DNA from: DASYAN01 sp036501345
Lineage (GTDB): Bacteria; Chloroflexota; Ktedonobacteria; Ktedonobacterales; Ktedonobacteraceae
Length of the DNA: 10,365 bases
Reading direction: 5' to 3'
Assembly (NCBI GenBank): GCA_036501345.1
Contig: DASYAN010000236.1
Span: 1-10,365, forward strand
Below the pieces are notes generated by a model, which was not told the DNA's origin, did not search any database, and saw nothing but the letters and a program-made list of their open reading frames with translations. Positions 1-8,300 of the stretch are shown here, one piece after another (position 1 is the first letter of the stretch; the number at the start of each line of letters is the position of its first letter). A program made the position numbers and the translations under genes.

Positions 1-824
1 TGAATTTCAGCATTCAGGAATGGGAAAGCTTTGAGTGCACCAACGGCGGCCTTTGTAAAGAAAGACATAAAGCCCAGCGAGACATTGTGTTTCTCTTTGA
101 AGGTGTCTTTACGCCGAGCACGGATGTCTATAATGGCTGACATATCGATCTCGTTGAAGGTAGTAAGAATCGCCGCCGTGTGCTGTGCCTCGACGAGACG
201 CTGCGCAATGGTTTGTCTTCGACGAGTCATACGAATCCGCTCTTCACGACCTACCCCTACGGGTGCAGGCTGCGATAAAAGAGCAGACGATGGCTGCACA
301 GGTTTTGCAGGAGCAACTGGTGTGGATGGCGCTGTCGATTGTCCAGGCGTCTTTTGCACATTTTGCTCCAAATACTGAATTACATCTTCTTTAGTAACAC
401 GGCCATGGGGACTACTGCCCCTGACCTGAGCAATGTCCACCTGATGCTCCGCCGCAATGCGGCGGGCAAGTGGAGATGGTGGCCGCTGAGAATCAGCAGA
501 CTGTGTGGGCGAGACTGGAGATTGCTCTAATACAGCTTCTACCGAGGACGCTCCATTAGACTTTGCAACGCCTTCGGTGACTCTACTATTGTCCTCAATT
601 AGCGCAATAACCTCTCCAACGGCGACAATGTCACCTACCTGCTTAGTAACCTTCTGTAGCACCCCATCCTGCTCAGCATTCACCTCAACATTTACTTTAT
701 CGGTTTCTAGTTCAAGGAGAACTTCCCCACGCTGGACAAGATCTCCCTCTTTTTTCTGCCATGATGCAATTGTTGCATCAACGATCGACTCACCTAGGGT
801 TGGCACACGAATTTCAACGGCCAT
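1..824 (-). CDS. sucB: Dihydrolipoyllysine succinyltransferase (E2 of 2-oxoglutarate dehydrogenase), 3'-truncated by window edge
   Basis: This is the E2 core of the cytosolic 2-oxoglutarate dehydrogenase complex. It transfers the succinyl group from the E1-bound intermediate to CoA through a swinging lipoyl arm. About 274 codons are visible from an ATG at 824. Residues 1-78 form a lipoyl domain with the ETDKVNVEV motif, and the lipoylated lysine is K43. A Ser/Pro/Gln linker follows, then a peripheral subunit-binding domain at about 117-152 (SPLARRIAAEH...GRVTKEDV). An Ala/Pro-rich linker comes next, and the catalytic acyltransferase domain starts near residue 203 (RMTRRRQTIAQRLVEAQ). The C-terminal catalytic HxxxD motif lies outside the window. 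The start codon lies inside the end of sucA (11-nt overlap) behind GGGAGG with a 5-nt spacer, so translational coupling is likely. An E2 of a branched-chain or pyruvate complex is conceivable from the visible part, but the adjacent E1o gene argues for SucB. Confidence 0.93.
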   Translation of the reverse strand, partial: MAVEIRVPTLGESIVDATIASWQKKEGDLVQRGEVLLELETDKVNVEVNAEQDGVLQKVTKQVGDIVAVGEVIALIEDNSRVTEGVAKSNGASSVEAVLEQSPVSPTQSADSQRPPSPLARRIAAEHQVDIAQVRGSSPHGRVTKEDVIQYLEQNVQKTPGQSTAPSTPVAPAKPVQPSSALLSQPAPVGVGREERIRMTRRRQTIAQRLVEAQHTAAILTTFNEIDMSAIIDIRARRKDTFKEKHNVSLGFMSFFTKAAVGALKAFPFLNAEI

Positions 825-3717
825 AATTTCCTCCCGGTTGTTTCAGCGGCAAACTGGAGGCTTCCGCGATAATTCGTTCCTGCTCTACTACAAACAAATC
901 CCAAAAGCCGACAGCAGGAGTTGAGCGATCGGGACGAGCAATGACATCGATCGTTGCAGTAGAATTAACAATTTCAGTCAGTCGCGGGAACATATAACTC
1001 CAGGCCCCCATATTGCGCGGTTCTTCCTGCACCCAGACTATCTCACGAGCCCGTGGATAGTTGGCAAGAATTTTTTTCAACTCTTCGCCAGGGAAAGGAT
1101 AGAGCATCTCTACCCGTACAACAGCGATGTCTTCATTATGAGCACGGCTTTCGTGTGCAAGCAAGTCAATAGCAATTTTCCCACTACAAAGTATGACACG
1201 CCGGATCTGATCTGCACGCTCAAGCGCTCTATCATCATCAATCACTGGCTGGAAGGAACCATTGGTCAGATCCTCCAATCGAGCGGAGGCAAGAGGATGG
1301 CGTAGCAAAGCCTTAGGCGTCATGAGCACTAATGGGCGCGGATGGCGCTTGTCAGACTTTATATTTCCTAGATGGGCTTGTAAGCGCAATAGATGATAAT
1401 ACTGAGCTGCCGTTGAACAGTTTGCCACACGCCAGTTATCTTGGGCCGCAAGTTGCAGGTAGCGTTCCAGGCGAGCACTTGAATGCTCTGGTCCCTGCCC
1501 TTCGTAGCCATGCGGTAGCAACAGGACAAGCGAAGAATCCTGCATCCATTTCGCACGCCCAGAGGCAATAAATTGATCGATAATGACCTGGGCTACATTG
1601 GAAAAGTCACCAAATTGGGCCTCCCACAACACCAGTGAATCTGGAGCTTGAACGCTGTAGCCATACTCAAAACCGAGCGCTCCGGTTTCACTGAGTGCGC
1701 TATTGTAAATGGAGAACGATGCCTGCACCTGAGAAAGATGCTGCAACGGAATATATGCCTCATCGTCTTCCATGCTATGGAGTGCAGCATTGCGATGGCT
1801 AAAAGTACCTCGCTCCACATCCTGACCAGTTAAGCGAATCGATATCCCTTCTGTAAGTAGCGAGGCAAATGCAAGTGCTTCGGCTTGCCCCCAATCAATT
1901 CCACCTTCCTCACCGAGAGTTGTCGCCCGGCGTTGTAGAATACGTGCCAGCTTAGGATGTGGTGTGAAATTTTTGGGCCAGGTCAGCAATTCTTCGTTTA
2001 ATGCAGTGAGCTGTTCTGCTGGTACAAGCGACGGCTTCTCCGTATCAGATACAGAATCATTATGCCCATTCGCAATTTCTTCGACCGTATCCACCCCACT
2101 GTCTGCATTGCGCTTGGCTTGCTCCAATACAGCAAAGGCATCTTTTACCATTGTATCAGCTTCTCGCAGTGGCACAAACCCCTCACGATCGAGCTGTCGA
2201 GCATACAACTCGCGCACCGTTGGATGAGCACGAACGATCTCATACATCTGCGGCTGCGTAAAAGCTGGTTCATCACCCTCATTATGACCCCAGCGACGAT
2301 ATCCTACCAAGTCGATCAAAACATCCTTATGGAACTGATCACGATAGGCATGAGCTAGACGCACTGCGATTAAACAGGCATGGGGATCATCTGCATTGAC
2401 ATGAATAATCGGTATGCTAAAGCCCTTTGCCAGATCACTTGCGAATAGGGTAGAGCGACTATCTTCAGGATTTGTAGTGAAACCAAGCTGGTTGTTGGCA
2501 ATAATATGAATGGTGCCACCTACCCAATACCCATTGAGATGCCATAAATTCAGGGTTTCAGCCACAACACCTTCCCCAGGGAATGCAGCATCACCATGAA
2601 TAAGGATAGGCAGTGTTTTATCAACGTCCTGCAATGGAGTACCAGCCACAGAACGTATCTCCTGCGAGGCACGCGTCATGCCTTCAATGACTGGATTGAC
2701 GAATTCTAGATGGCTGGGATTAGGAGCAAGCAAAATTTTAAGATTCACCGCTGACTCTTCTCCCAGAATATGCTCCGCTCCTAGATGATACTTGACATCA
2801 CCGGTCCATCCGTAGCCGAAGCTATCGGTCAGAGGAATGCGATCTTCTTGCTTGCTCGCATGAGCAAACTTCGCCAGGATGTTAGCATACGACCTACCAA
2901 GCACATGTGCCATCATATTGAGACGTCCCCGGTGTGCCATGCCAATAACGACTTCCTTCGTCTCAGAATCGACAGCACCAGAGATAATCTCATCTAGCAT
3001 GGGCACGAGCATATCAATTCCTTCAATCGAGAAACGTTTCTGGCCGGGAAATGTCTGGTGGAGATAGCGCTCAAACACTTCCACCTGAGTAAGACGCTTC
3101 AGGAGCTTGCGTGCTTCAGTTGAAGTAGGAGTGCGATGATACTGACGCAAACCTACAGCATCGCGCAACCATGCACGCTCATCCGCACTTTTAACTTGGT
3201 CAAATTCATAGCTAATCGTGCCAGAATACATAGCTCGTAAGGCACTGATCGCTTCCAGTGCATTTTTAACCCCTTCGGCGGCATGTCCTCCAACTACTTG
3301 AGGCGGTAGCAGTGAGAGATGATCGTTAGTGATGCCATATGTCTCCGGCAGTAGAGCCGGATCTCCCAGAGGTTCTTTTCCTAACGGATCAAGATGAGCT
3401 CCTAAATGCCCCCGTTCACGAATAGCATGTGCAAGAGCTGATGCAGCAACAATATCCGCCACCTGTGCCTGAGACAAGCCAGTCGTTGCTTTTTTCTTCT
3501 CAATTTCGACTGAGCTACCTACACCATTTGCATGAGACGACGCAATTGTTGCTTTTTTCAGCGACAGCGTGACCATATCATCAGTATCAAGTGACCACTT
3601 CGCGAAAAAGGCACGTGTGTCAGGACTAACCGTAGCGGGATCTTGCGTATAACGCTCATAGAGATCTTGCACATAACCTGCATTAGGCCCATAAAATTTT
3701 TCTAGAATGTTGTTCAT
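814..3717 (-). CDS. sucA: 2-oxoglutarate dehydrogenase E1 component (ThDP-dependent)
   Basis: The product decarboxylates 2-oxoglutarate with thiamine diphosphate and succinylates the lipoyl group of SucB (TCA cycle, cytosol). At 967 aa it has normal length for a bacterial E1o without a fused E2 domain. Residues 1-41 form the E1o N-terminal segment (FYGPNAGYVQDLYERY), thought to contact E2. A low-complexity linker covers about 45-80. The conserved core includes FERYLHQTFPGQKRFS (215-230), GMAHRGRLN (259-267) and NPSHLEFVNPVIEG (333-346). The ThDP/Mg motif begins at GDAAF (375-379) and ends at NNQLGF (408-413). The pyrimidine-binding domain follows, with GQDVERGTFSHR, and then the C-terminal domain with WVQEEPRNMGAW. 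The ATG at 3717 is the only plausible start, because no ATG/GTG/TTG occurs between it and an in-frame stop at 3757-3759. The best Shine-Dalgarno (AGAGGAG, 3734-3740) is 16 nt away, longer than usual. The gene is co-oriented with and overlaps sucB. Confidence 0.96.
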   Translation of the reverse strand: MNNILEKFYGPNAGYVQDLYERYTQDPATVSPDTRAFFAKWSLDTDDMVTLSLKKATIASSHANGVGSSVEIEKKKATTGLSQAQVADIVAASALAHAIRERGHLGAHLDPLGKEPLGDPALLPETYGITNDHLSLLPPQVVGGHAAEGVKNALEAISALRAMYSGTISYEFDQVKSADERAWLRDAVGLRQYHRTPTSTEARKLLKRLTQVEVFERYLHQTFPGQKRFSIEGIDMLVPMLDEIISGAVDSETKEVVIGMAHRGRLNMMAHVLGRSYANILAKFAHASKQEDRIPLTDSFGYGWTGDVKYHLGAEHILGEESAVNLKILLAPNPSHLEFVNPVIEGMTRASQEIRSVAGTPLQDVDKTLPILIHGDAAFPGEGVVAETLNLWHLNGYWVGGTIHIIANNQLGFTTNPEDSRSTLFASDLAKGFSIPIIHVNADDPHACLIAVRLAHAYRDQFHKDVLIDLVGYRRWGHNEGDEPAFTQPQMYEIVRAHPTVRELYARQLDREGFVPLREADTMVKDAFAVLEQAKRNADSGVDTVEEIANGHNDSVSDTEKPSLVPAEQLTALNEELLTWPKNFTPHPKLARILQRRATTLGEEGGIDWGQAEALAFASLLTEGISIRLTGQDVERGTFSHRNAALHSMEDDEAYIPLQHLSQVQASFSIYNSALSETGALGFEYGYSVQAPDSLVLWEAQFGDFSNVAQVIIDQFIASGRAKWMQDSSLVLLLPHGYEGQGPEHSSARLERYLQLAAQDNWRVANCSTAAQYYHLLRLQAHLGNIKSDKRHPRPLVLMTPKALLRHPLASARLEDLTNGSFQPVIDDDRALERADQIRRVILCSGKIAIDLLAHESRAHNEDIAVVRVEMLYPFPGEELKKILANYPRAREIVWVQEEPRNMGAWSYMFPRLTEIVNSTATIDVIARPDRSTPAVGFWDLFVVEQERIIAEASSLPLKQPGGNYGR
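830..835 (-). promoter_or_regulatory. Ribosome binding site of sucB inside the sucA coding end
   Basis: On the minus strand the sequence reads GGGAGG-AAATT-ATG. This strong Shine-Dalgarno lies within the last codons of sucA and fixes the sucB start at 824. The sucA stop (814-816) lies just downstream of that ATG, so ribosomes finishing sucA can reinitiate locally. Confidence 0.85.
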
Positions 3718-3910
3718 TAGGTATCGCGTGTTGCTCCTCTCGTATACTAATACCCATCAGTGCACTGAATAAGGGTATAATAGCATACACGAATGCGCTG
3801 GATGATTTTGGCTACCTTTGAGCAAGAACCGTGCCAGTGCAAGCATACACGGATCAAGCAGGATCTAGTTAGCATCCAAGACGAACACCCGTTACATTAA
3901 AAAATTTCCT

Positions 3911-3968
3911 TATTGAATATTCCTCGTCGAACATTCCTCTATTGAATATTCCTCGTCGAACATTCCCC
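3911..3968. repeat. Two-copy 29-bp tandem repeat with internal half-repeat
   Basis: Units 3911-3939 and 3940-3968 differ at a single base (unit position 28, T versus C). Each unit is itself built from two related halves of about 14-15 bp, both containing GAAYATTCCYC, so the region shows four GAA(T/C)ATTCC boxes in a row, with a fading fifth start (ATTGAAGGGTTC). GAATATTC within the unit is self-complementary. It could be a multi-site operator array or simple slippage, and nothing in the sequence decides between these. Confidence 0.85.
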
Positions 3969-4003
3969 ATTGAAGGGTTCTTAAGAGCCCCTTAATAGTC
4001 TAA

Positions 4004-4015
4004 CACAAATTTGTG
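4004..4015. promoter_or_regulatory. 12-bp perfect palindrome, possible operator
   Basis: CACAAATTTGTG is perfectly self-complementary and lies between the divergent sucA and T-box transcription units. Such a short dyad could bind a dimeric regulator, but chance is a fair alternative in this AT-rich stretch. Confidence 0.25.
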
Positions 4016-4215
4016 CATTTTATTAGCACCTTTTAGCCCAATTTTCTTAACAAAGGGGCGCAGGAAGTTCTACTACCCAATGATCAGTTTCGCAATTGAA
4101 GTACTCTTGCCACCTGTTGCATTTTCAGGTATCATAGATATATCTCTGTGGAAAGTAATTTATTTCATTTGCAAGAGAGCAAGATAATCTAGTCTCGTCC
4201 AGAGATACTAATAAT

Positions 4216-4567
4216 AGGCAACGATAGAACGAGTAGGCTGCGATCCTTGTTAGAGAGAGTCTGGGATTAGTGCAACCCAGATACAAGTCGCAAGCTGAAA
4301 ATCACTCTAGAGCCACGAGCCGAAACGATTAAGTAGGCCACGTCGGTGCCTTCCCGTTATCAAGAAGGCTTGTAATCCAATCGCATTATGCACTATTGCA
4401 GCTCTCAATGTGCGTGGAAAGTGTGGATGATGCTCTGACGAGATTAAAGTCAGATCGGATTACAGACAAAAAAAGTGAACCAGTGCGTCCTTTTGTATAT
4501 GCACTGTGTTAATTGTGGGTGGTACCACGGGAGTTGCTCTCGTCCCCAGGTGGGCGAGAGTTTTTTT
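4216..4567 (+). promoter_or_regulatory. T-box riboswitch, isoleucine specifier (AUC)
   Basis: This leader RNA senses uncharged tRNA-Ile and allows readthrough of a terminator. The visible parts, in order, are as follows. The AGTA motif of the specifier loop is at 4232-4235. The GGCTGCGA / TCGCAAGC helix (4236-4243 with 4288-4295, one bulged A) follows. The distal arm has CTTGT/ACAAG, a purine-rich bulge, TCTGGG/CCCAGA (4260-4265 with 4276-4281) and the loop AGTGCAA, which fits the GGUGNRA consensus. The segment TGAAA-ATC-A (4296-4304) aligns with the GAAA-specifier-A arrangement of the glyQS T-box, giving ATC at 4301-4303. A Stem II region (AGTAGG...CGTCGGTGCC...CCCGTTATC, about 4332-4361) and Stem III CAGTGC/GCACTG (4481-4486 with 4501-4506) come next. 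The T-box GGGTGGTACCACGG is at 4517-4530, where TGGT (4520-4523) can pair with the tRNA ACCA end. The 5' limit is approximate. Confidence 0.95.
4537..4567 (+). terminator. Intrinsic terminator of the T-box leader
   Basis: CTCTCGTCC (4537-4545) pairs with GGGCGAGAG (4552-4560) in 9 base pairs including one T-G pair. The loop has 6 nt and seven T residues follow (4561-4567). The 5' arm can alternatively pair with the T-box sequence to form the antiterminator. The hairpin ends only 7 nt before the Shine-Dalgarno of the first gene, so read-through directly exposes it. Confidence 0.93.
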
Positions 4568-4593
4568 ATTGTTTGAGGAGAATGCGGGATCAT

Positions 4594-5316
4594 ATGAAAA
4601 CGAAACTCCTTTACCATACAAACAGCTATATGTACGAGTGTACAGCCAAAGTCGTTGCCATCGATGGCGATGATGTAGCACTAGACGCTACCATATTCTA
4701 TCCAGGCGGTGGTGGTCAAATGGCAGATCATGGCATCATTTCATGGGAAAACCAGATCTACCAGGCCACTGTGCTAGCAATGAGCAAGCGTGAGTCCATC
4801 GTCTGGCATACGCTCGACTGTCCTCCACCTCACGTAGGGACTGAGATTGTTGGCAGCATTGACTGGGATTTCCGTTATCAGATGATGCGCACACATACCG
4901 CTCTCCATATCCTCTGCGGTATCATCTGGAAAGAGTTCGGAATCCAAGTCACCGGCGGACAAATGCACCCGGACAGAGCACGGATGGACTTTGCGATGGA
5001 GAGCCTGGATAAGCGGCGCATTGAGTACATTGAAAATAGAGTAAATGAAGCAATCGAGGCAGATTACCCGATACGTGTCTATACATTACCACGCGAGAAG
5101 GCCATTGCTATACCAGATCTAGTACGTACCAAAATCAACTTGTTGCCAGCAAACATGGAAGAGGTCCGTATCGTCGAAATTGTGGGCCTCGACCTGCAAG
5201 CCGATGGAGGAACACATGTCAACCATACTAAAGAGGTTGGTAGCATTCGCATTACTAGAACAGAGAATAAGGGTAGAATTAATAAGCGTTTAGAGATCGA
5301 GCTTAACGATCGTTAG
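4594..5316 (+). CDS. Free-standing AlaX-type aminoacyl-tRNA editing protein
   Basis: The product is a trans-editing hydrolase of the AlaRS second-additional-domain family, which removes wrongly attached amino acids (classically Ser or Gly from tRNA-Ala) in the cytosol. At 240 aa it has the AlaX-M layout: a small N-terminal AlaRS-like barrel with TIFYPGGGGQ (33-42), then the editing core with HTALH (101-105), TGGQMHPDRARMDF (120-133) and DGGTH (204-208). H101, H105 and H208 are the expected metal ligands. The fourth, normally Cys in C-G-G-T-H, is Asp204. The start at 4594 (MKTKLLYHTNSY) matches where AlaX proteins begin. An in-frame ATG at 4582 is only 1 nt after GAGGAG (4575-4580), while 4594 is 13 nt after it, so the spacing is imperfect either way. 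The gene is first in the isoleucine T-box operon, 65 nt before ileS with no terminator between. The actual substrate cannot be read from sequence. Confidence 0.88.
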   Translation: MKTKLLYHTNSYMYECTAKVVAIDGDDVALDATIFYPGGGGQMADHGIISWENQIYQATVLAMSKRESIVWHTLDCPPPHVGTEIVGSIDWDFRYQMMRTHTALHILCGIIWKEFGIQVTGGQMHPDRARMDFAMESLDKRRIEYIENRVNEAIEADYPIRVYTLPREKAIAIPDLVRTKINLLPANMEEVRIVEIVGLDLQADGGTHVNHTKEVGSIRITRTENKGRINKRLEIELNDR

Positions 5317-5370
5317 TCTGTTTAGAATTAAAAAGTAGAATCTTCCATTACTATGTAGTTTTGGACATAG

Positions 5371-5376
5371 AGGAGG
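5371..5376 (+). promoter_or_regulatory. Ribosome binding site that fixes the ileS start at GTG 5382
   Basis: AGGAGG is followed by 5 nt and then GTG at 5382. A longer reading frame exists from TTG at 5361, but that start would lie upstream of this site, so it is rejected. A second in-frame GTG at 5388 is 11 nt from the site and is less well placed. Confidence 0.85.
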
Positions 5377-5381
5377 CAACA

Positions 5382-8300
5382 GTGTCTGTGAAATCAAGTG
5401 CATTCAAACCAGTTGTCGCAGCGGACCGCGTTGATTATCCCGCATTGGAACATGCCATCCAGCAGTGGTGGGATGACAGTAATGTGCGCCAGATGTATCT
5501 GCAACGCAATGAACATAGTGACAAACAATACTCGTTTATGGATGGTCCCATTACCGCCAACAATCCGATGGGCGTTCATCATGGCTGGGGACGCACCTAT
5601 AAAGATCTATATCAACGCTTCAAGACCATGCAGGGTTATAAACAGCGCTATCAAAACGGTTTTGATTGCCAGGGACTCTGGGTCGAGGTCAATGTTGAAC
5701 AGGACTTGGGACTGAAAACCAAACGCGACATTGAAGCGTACGGTATCGCCGAGTTCGTCGAGCGCTGTAAAGAACGTGTCTTTACGTTCGCTAAGCGGCA
5801 AATCGAGCAATCTATCCGCTTAGGCTACTGGATGGACTGGGGCAATGACTATTATACACTCTCTGACGAGAATAACTTCACCATCTGGTGGTTTCTCAAA
5901 AAATGTAAAGAGCGTGGGTTGATCTATAAAGGGCGGGATGTCATGCCATGGTGTCCACGCTGTGCTACAGGCATCTCTAATATGGAGATGGAGACTGAAG
6001 GATACAAGGAAACATCCCACCTGAGCCTTTATGTCCGCTTGCCCCTGACCGATCGACCAGGAGAGTACTTATTGGTGTGGACAACCACTCCCTGGACACT
6101 GGCCGCAAATGTTGCTGCCGCCGTTAACCCTGAGCTGGCTTATGTCAAAGTTGAGCAGGATGGGGAGTTTTATTATCTAGCTGAACAACTTCTTCCTATC
6201 CTCAAAGCTCTTAAGGGACGCGATAAGGGTGATTATCGCGTGGTTGAGACGCTTACGGGCAAAGATATGCTTGGCTGGAACTATCGTGGACCTTTTGATG
6301 AGTTGCCAGTGGCACAGGACGTGGTCCATACAGTTATACCCTGGAAAGATGTCAGCGCAACCGAAGGCACAGGTATCGTCCATATCGCTCCTGGTTGCGG
6401 TCGTGAAGACTTTGCTCTCGGAAAAGAGTTCCATCTGGCCGCCCTTGCCCCAGTTGATGAATTCGGTGTCTATATACAGGGATATGACTGGCTTACAGGC
6501 CAAAATGCTGCCGAGGTCGGACAACAAGTTGCAGAGAATCTAACCCAGAAAGGTTTGCTTTACCGTCCACAGAACTACCGCCACCGCTATCCAACATGCT
6601 GGCGCTGTAAGACGGAATTGATCTTCCGCTTGGTCGACGAGTGGTTCATCTCAATGGACAAACTCCGCTACGAGATCATGGATGTGGTAGGCCAGATCAC
6701 ATGGATTCCGTCTTTTGGTTACGACCGCGAAATGGACTGGCTGCGAAACATGGACGACTGGATGATCTCTAAGAAACGCTATTGGGGCTTGGCATTGCCC
6801 ATCTTCGACTGTCACCAGTGCGGCAATTTCGAGGTCATTGGCAGCAGAGAGGAGCTGAAAGAGCGTGCAGTCGCAGGTTGGGAAGAATTTGATGGTCACA
6901 CACCTCACCGTCCGTGGGTTGATGCCGTGAAGATTCGCTGTTCGCAATGCGATGCCGAAGTCTCGCGTATCAAAGAAGTTGGTAATCCCTGGCTCGATGC
7001 AGGTATTGTCCCCTACTCCACGCTGCATTATCAGACTGACCCTGACTATTGGAAGCAGTGGTTCCCAGCAAATTTCGTCACCGAATCGTTTCCAGGACAA
7101 TTCCGCAACTGGTTCTATTCGATGCTGGTGATGAGCACGGTCCTGCAAAATAAGCCACCATTTCAGACACTCTTCGGTTATGCTACGTTGATGGCTGAAG
7201 ATGGTACACCGATGCACAAGTCGAAAGGGAACATGGTCGTTTTCGACCAAGCAGCAGAGCGAGTGGGCTCAGATACGATGCGCTGGCTCTATGCCAACCA
7301 CGTGCCAGAGCAAAATCTCAACTTCCCACGTATCCCCACAGAAGAGGACATGGAGAAAGCGGCTCAGATGGGTATGCCTGTACGTCTGAGCGAGAAATGG
7401 ATGCTGACACGTAGGACCTTGGATAAGATCTGGAACATCTACTGGTTCTTTGTGACCTATGCCAACATTGACCAGTTTGATCCAACCCAGCACCAGTTAC
7501 CAGTTGCCCACCGAACCGACCTCGATCGCTGGATCATTTCCGAGTTGCATCAAACCATTCGCGAGGTTACCAATAGTTTGGAGCAATACGACACGGTAAA
7601 ACCGACTGAAGTCTTGCAAGCATTCCTGGAAGACCTCTCTAACTGGTACCTGCGTCGTAGCCGTGAGCGCATCTGGAAACCACAACTTGACGATGACAAG
7701 CTGGCAGCATATCTGACACTTTATGAATGCTTGACTACGTTGCTGACCTTACTCGCACCATTTATGCCCTTCCTGACAGAAGAGCTATATCAGAATCTGG
7801 TACGTAGTGTCAACCAGAATGCGCCGTTCAGTGTCCACCTCAACGACTGGCCCGAGGTACACACGGAACTGATTGATGAGAAGCTCACTAACGAAACACA
7901 CTTAGTGATGCGCATCGTTGGTCTTGGTCGTGCGGCTCGCGAAAAAGCGCAGATCCGTGTACGCCAACCACTCAATGCACTGCACGTCCATGTGCCAACA
8001 ACAATCGAAGAAGAAGCCCTACAACGTCTGAGTGGTCAGGTGCTTGAAGAGCTCAACATCAAGCGTCTGGAACTGATGAGCGATGATAGCGATATGATCG
8101 CATATACTCTGCGCCCTAATGCAAAGCTGCTTGGCCCCAAGTATGGTCGACTGGTACAACAAATCCTGCTATACTTCAAAAATCTCAACACACATCTGAC
8201 ACAGGTGGCTGCTAGCAAACTGAACACAACCGGGAAGCTCGAGATCATCGTTGATGAGCAGCAGGTGACGTTAACAGCAGAAGAGGTTGAGATTATAGCC

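Larger units (their letters stand above)
3718..4215. other. Divergent intergenic region between sucA and the ileS T-box
   Basis: No coding region is supported here. The stretch must hold the promoters for sucA (leftward) and for the T-box transcript (rightward), but no pair of good -35/-10 boxes stands out. A GATAAT at 4183-4188 is a possible -10 for the rightward transcript; nothing resembling TTGACA sits 16-18 nt upstream. TATAAT at 3776-3781 reads plus-strand and has no partner; its complement gives a weak TATTAT facing sucA. Other items are a 29-bp tandem repeat (3911-3968), a 12-bp perfect palindrome (4004-4015) and a 13-bp near-identical direct repeat (3782-3794 and 3842-3854). Confidence 0.6.

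Noticed and set aside
31..924. Plus-strand reading frames opposite sucB and the end of sucA
   Set aside because: Shadows of the strongly supported minus-strand E2 and E1 genes; no motifs or ribosome binding sites.
3776..3781. TATAAT as a plus-strand promoter -10
   Set aside because: No -35 partner at the right distance and it is over 400 bases before the T-box leader.
3973..3995. Hairpin AAGGGTTC-TTAA-GAGCCCCTT as a terminator
   Set aside because: The stem is short, has a wobble pair and an extra C, and no T tract follows; both neighbouring genes are divergent, so no terminator is expected here.
4513..4593. Extended start (TTG 4513) for the AlaX-like gene
   Set aside because: This start lies inside the T-box and terminator sequence, and the added residues do not resemble AlaX N-termini.
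5361..5381. TTG 5361 as ileS start
   Set aside because: It lies upstream of the AGGAGG site that is ideally placed for GTG 5382.
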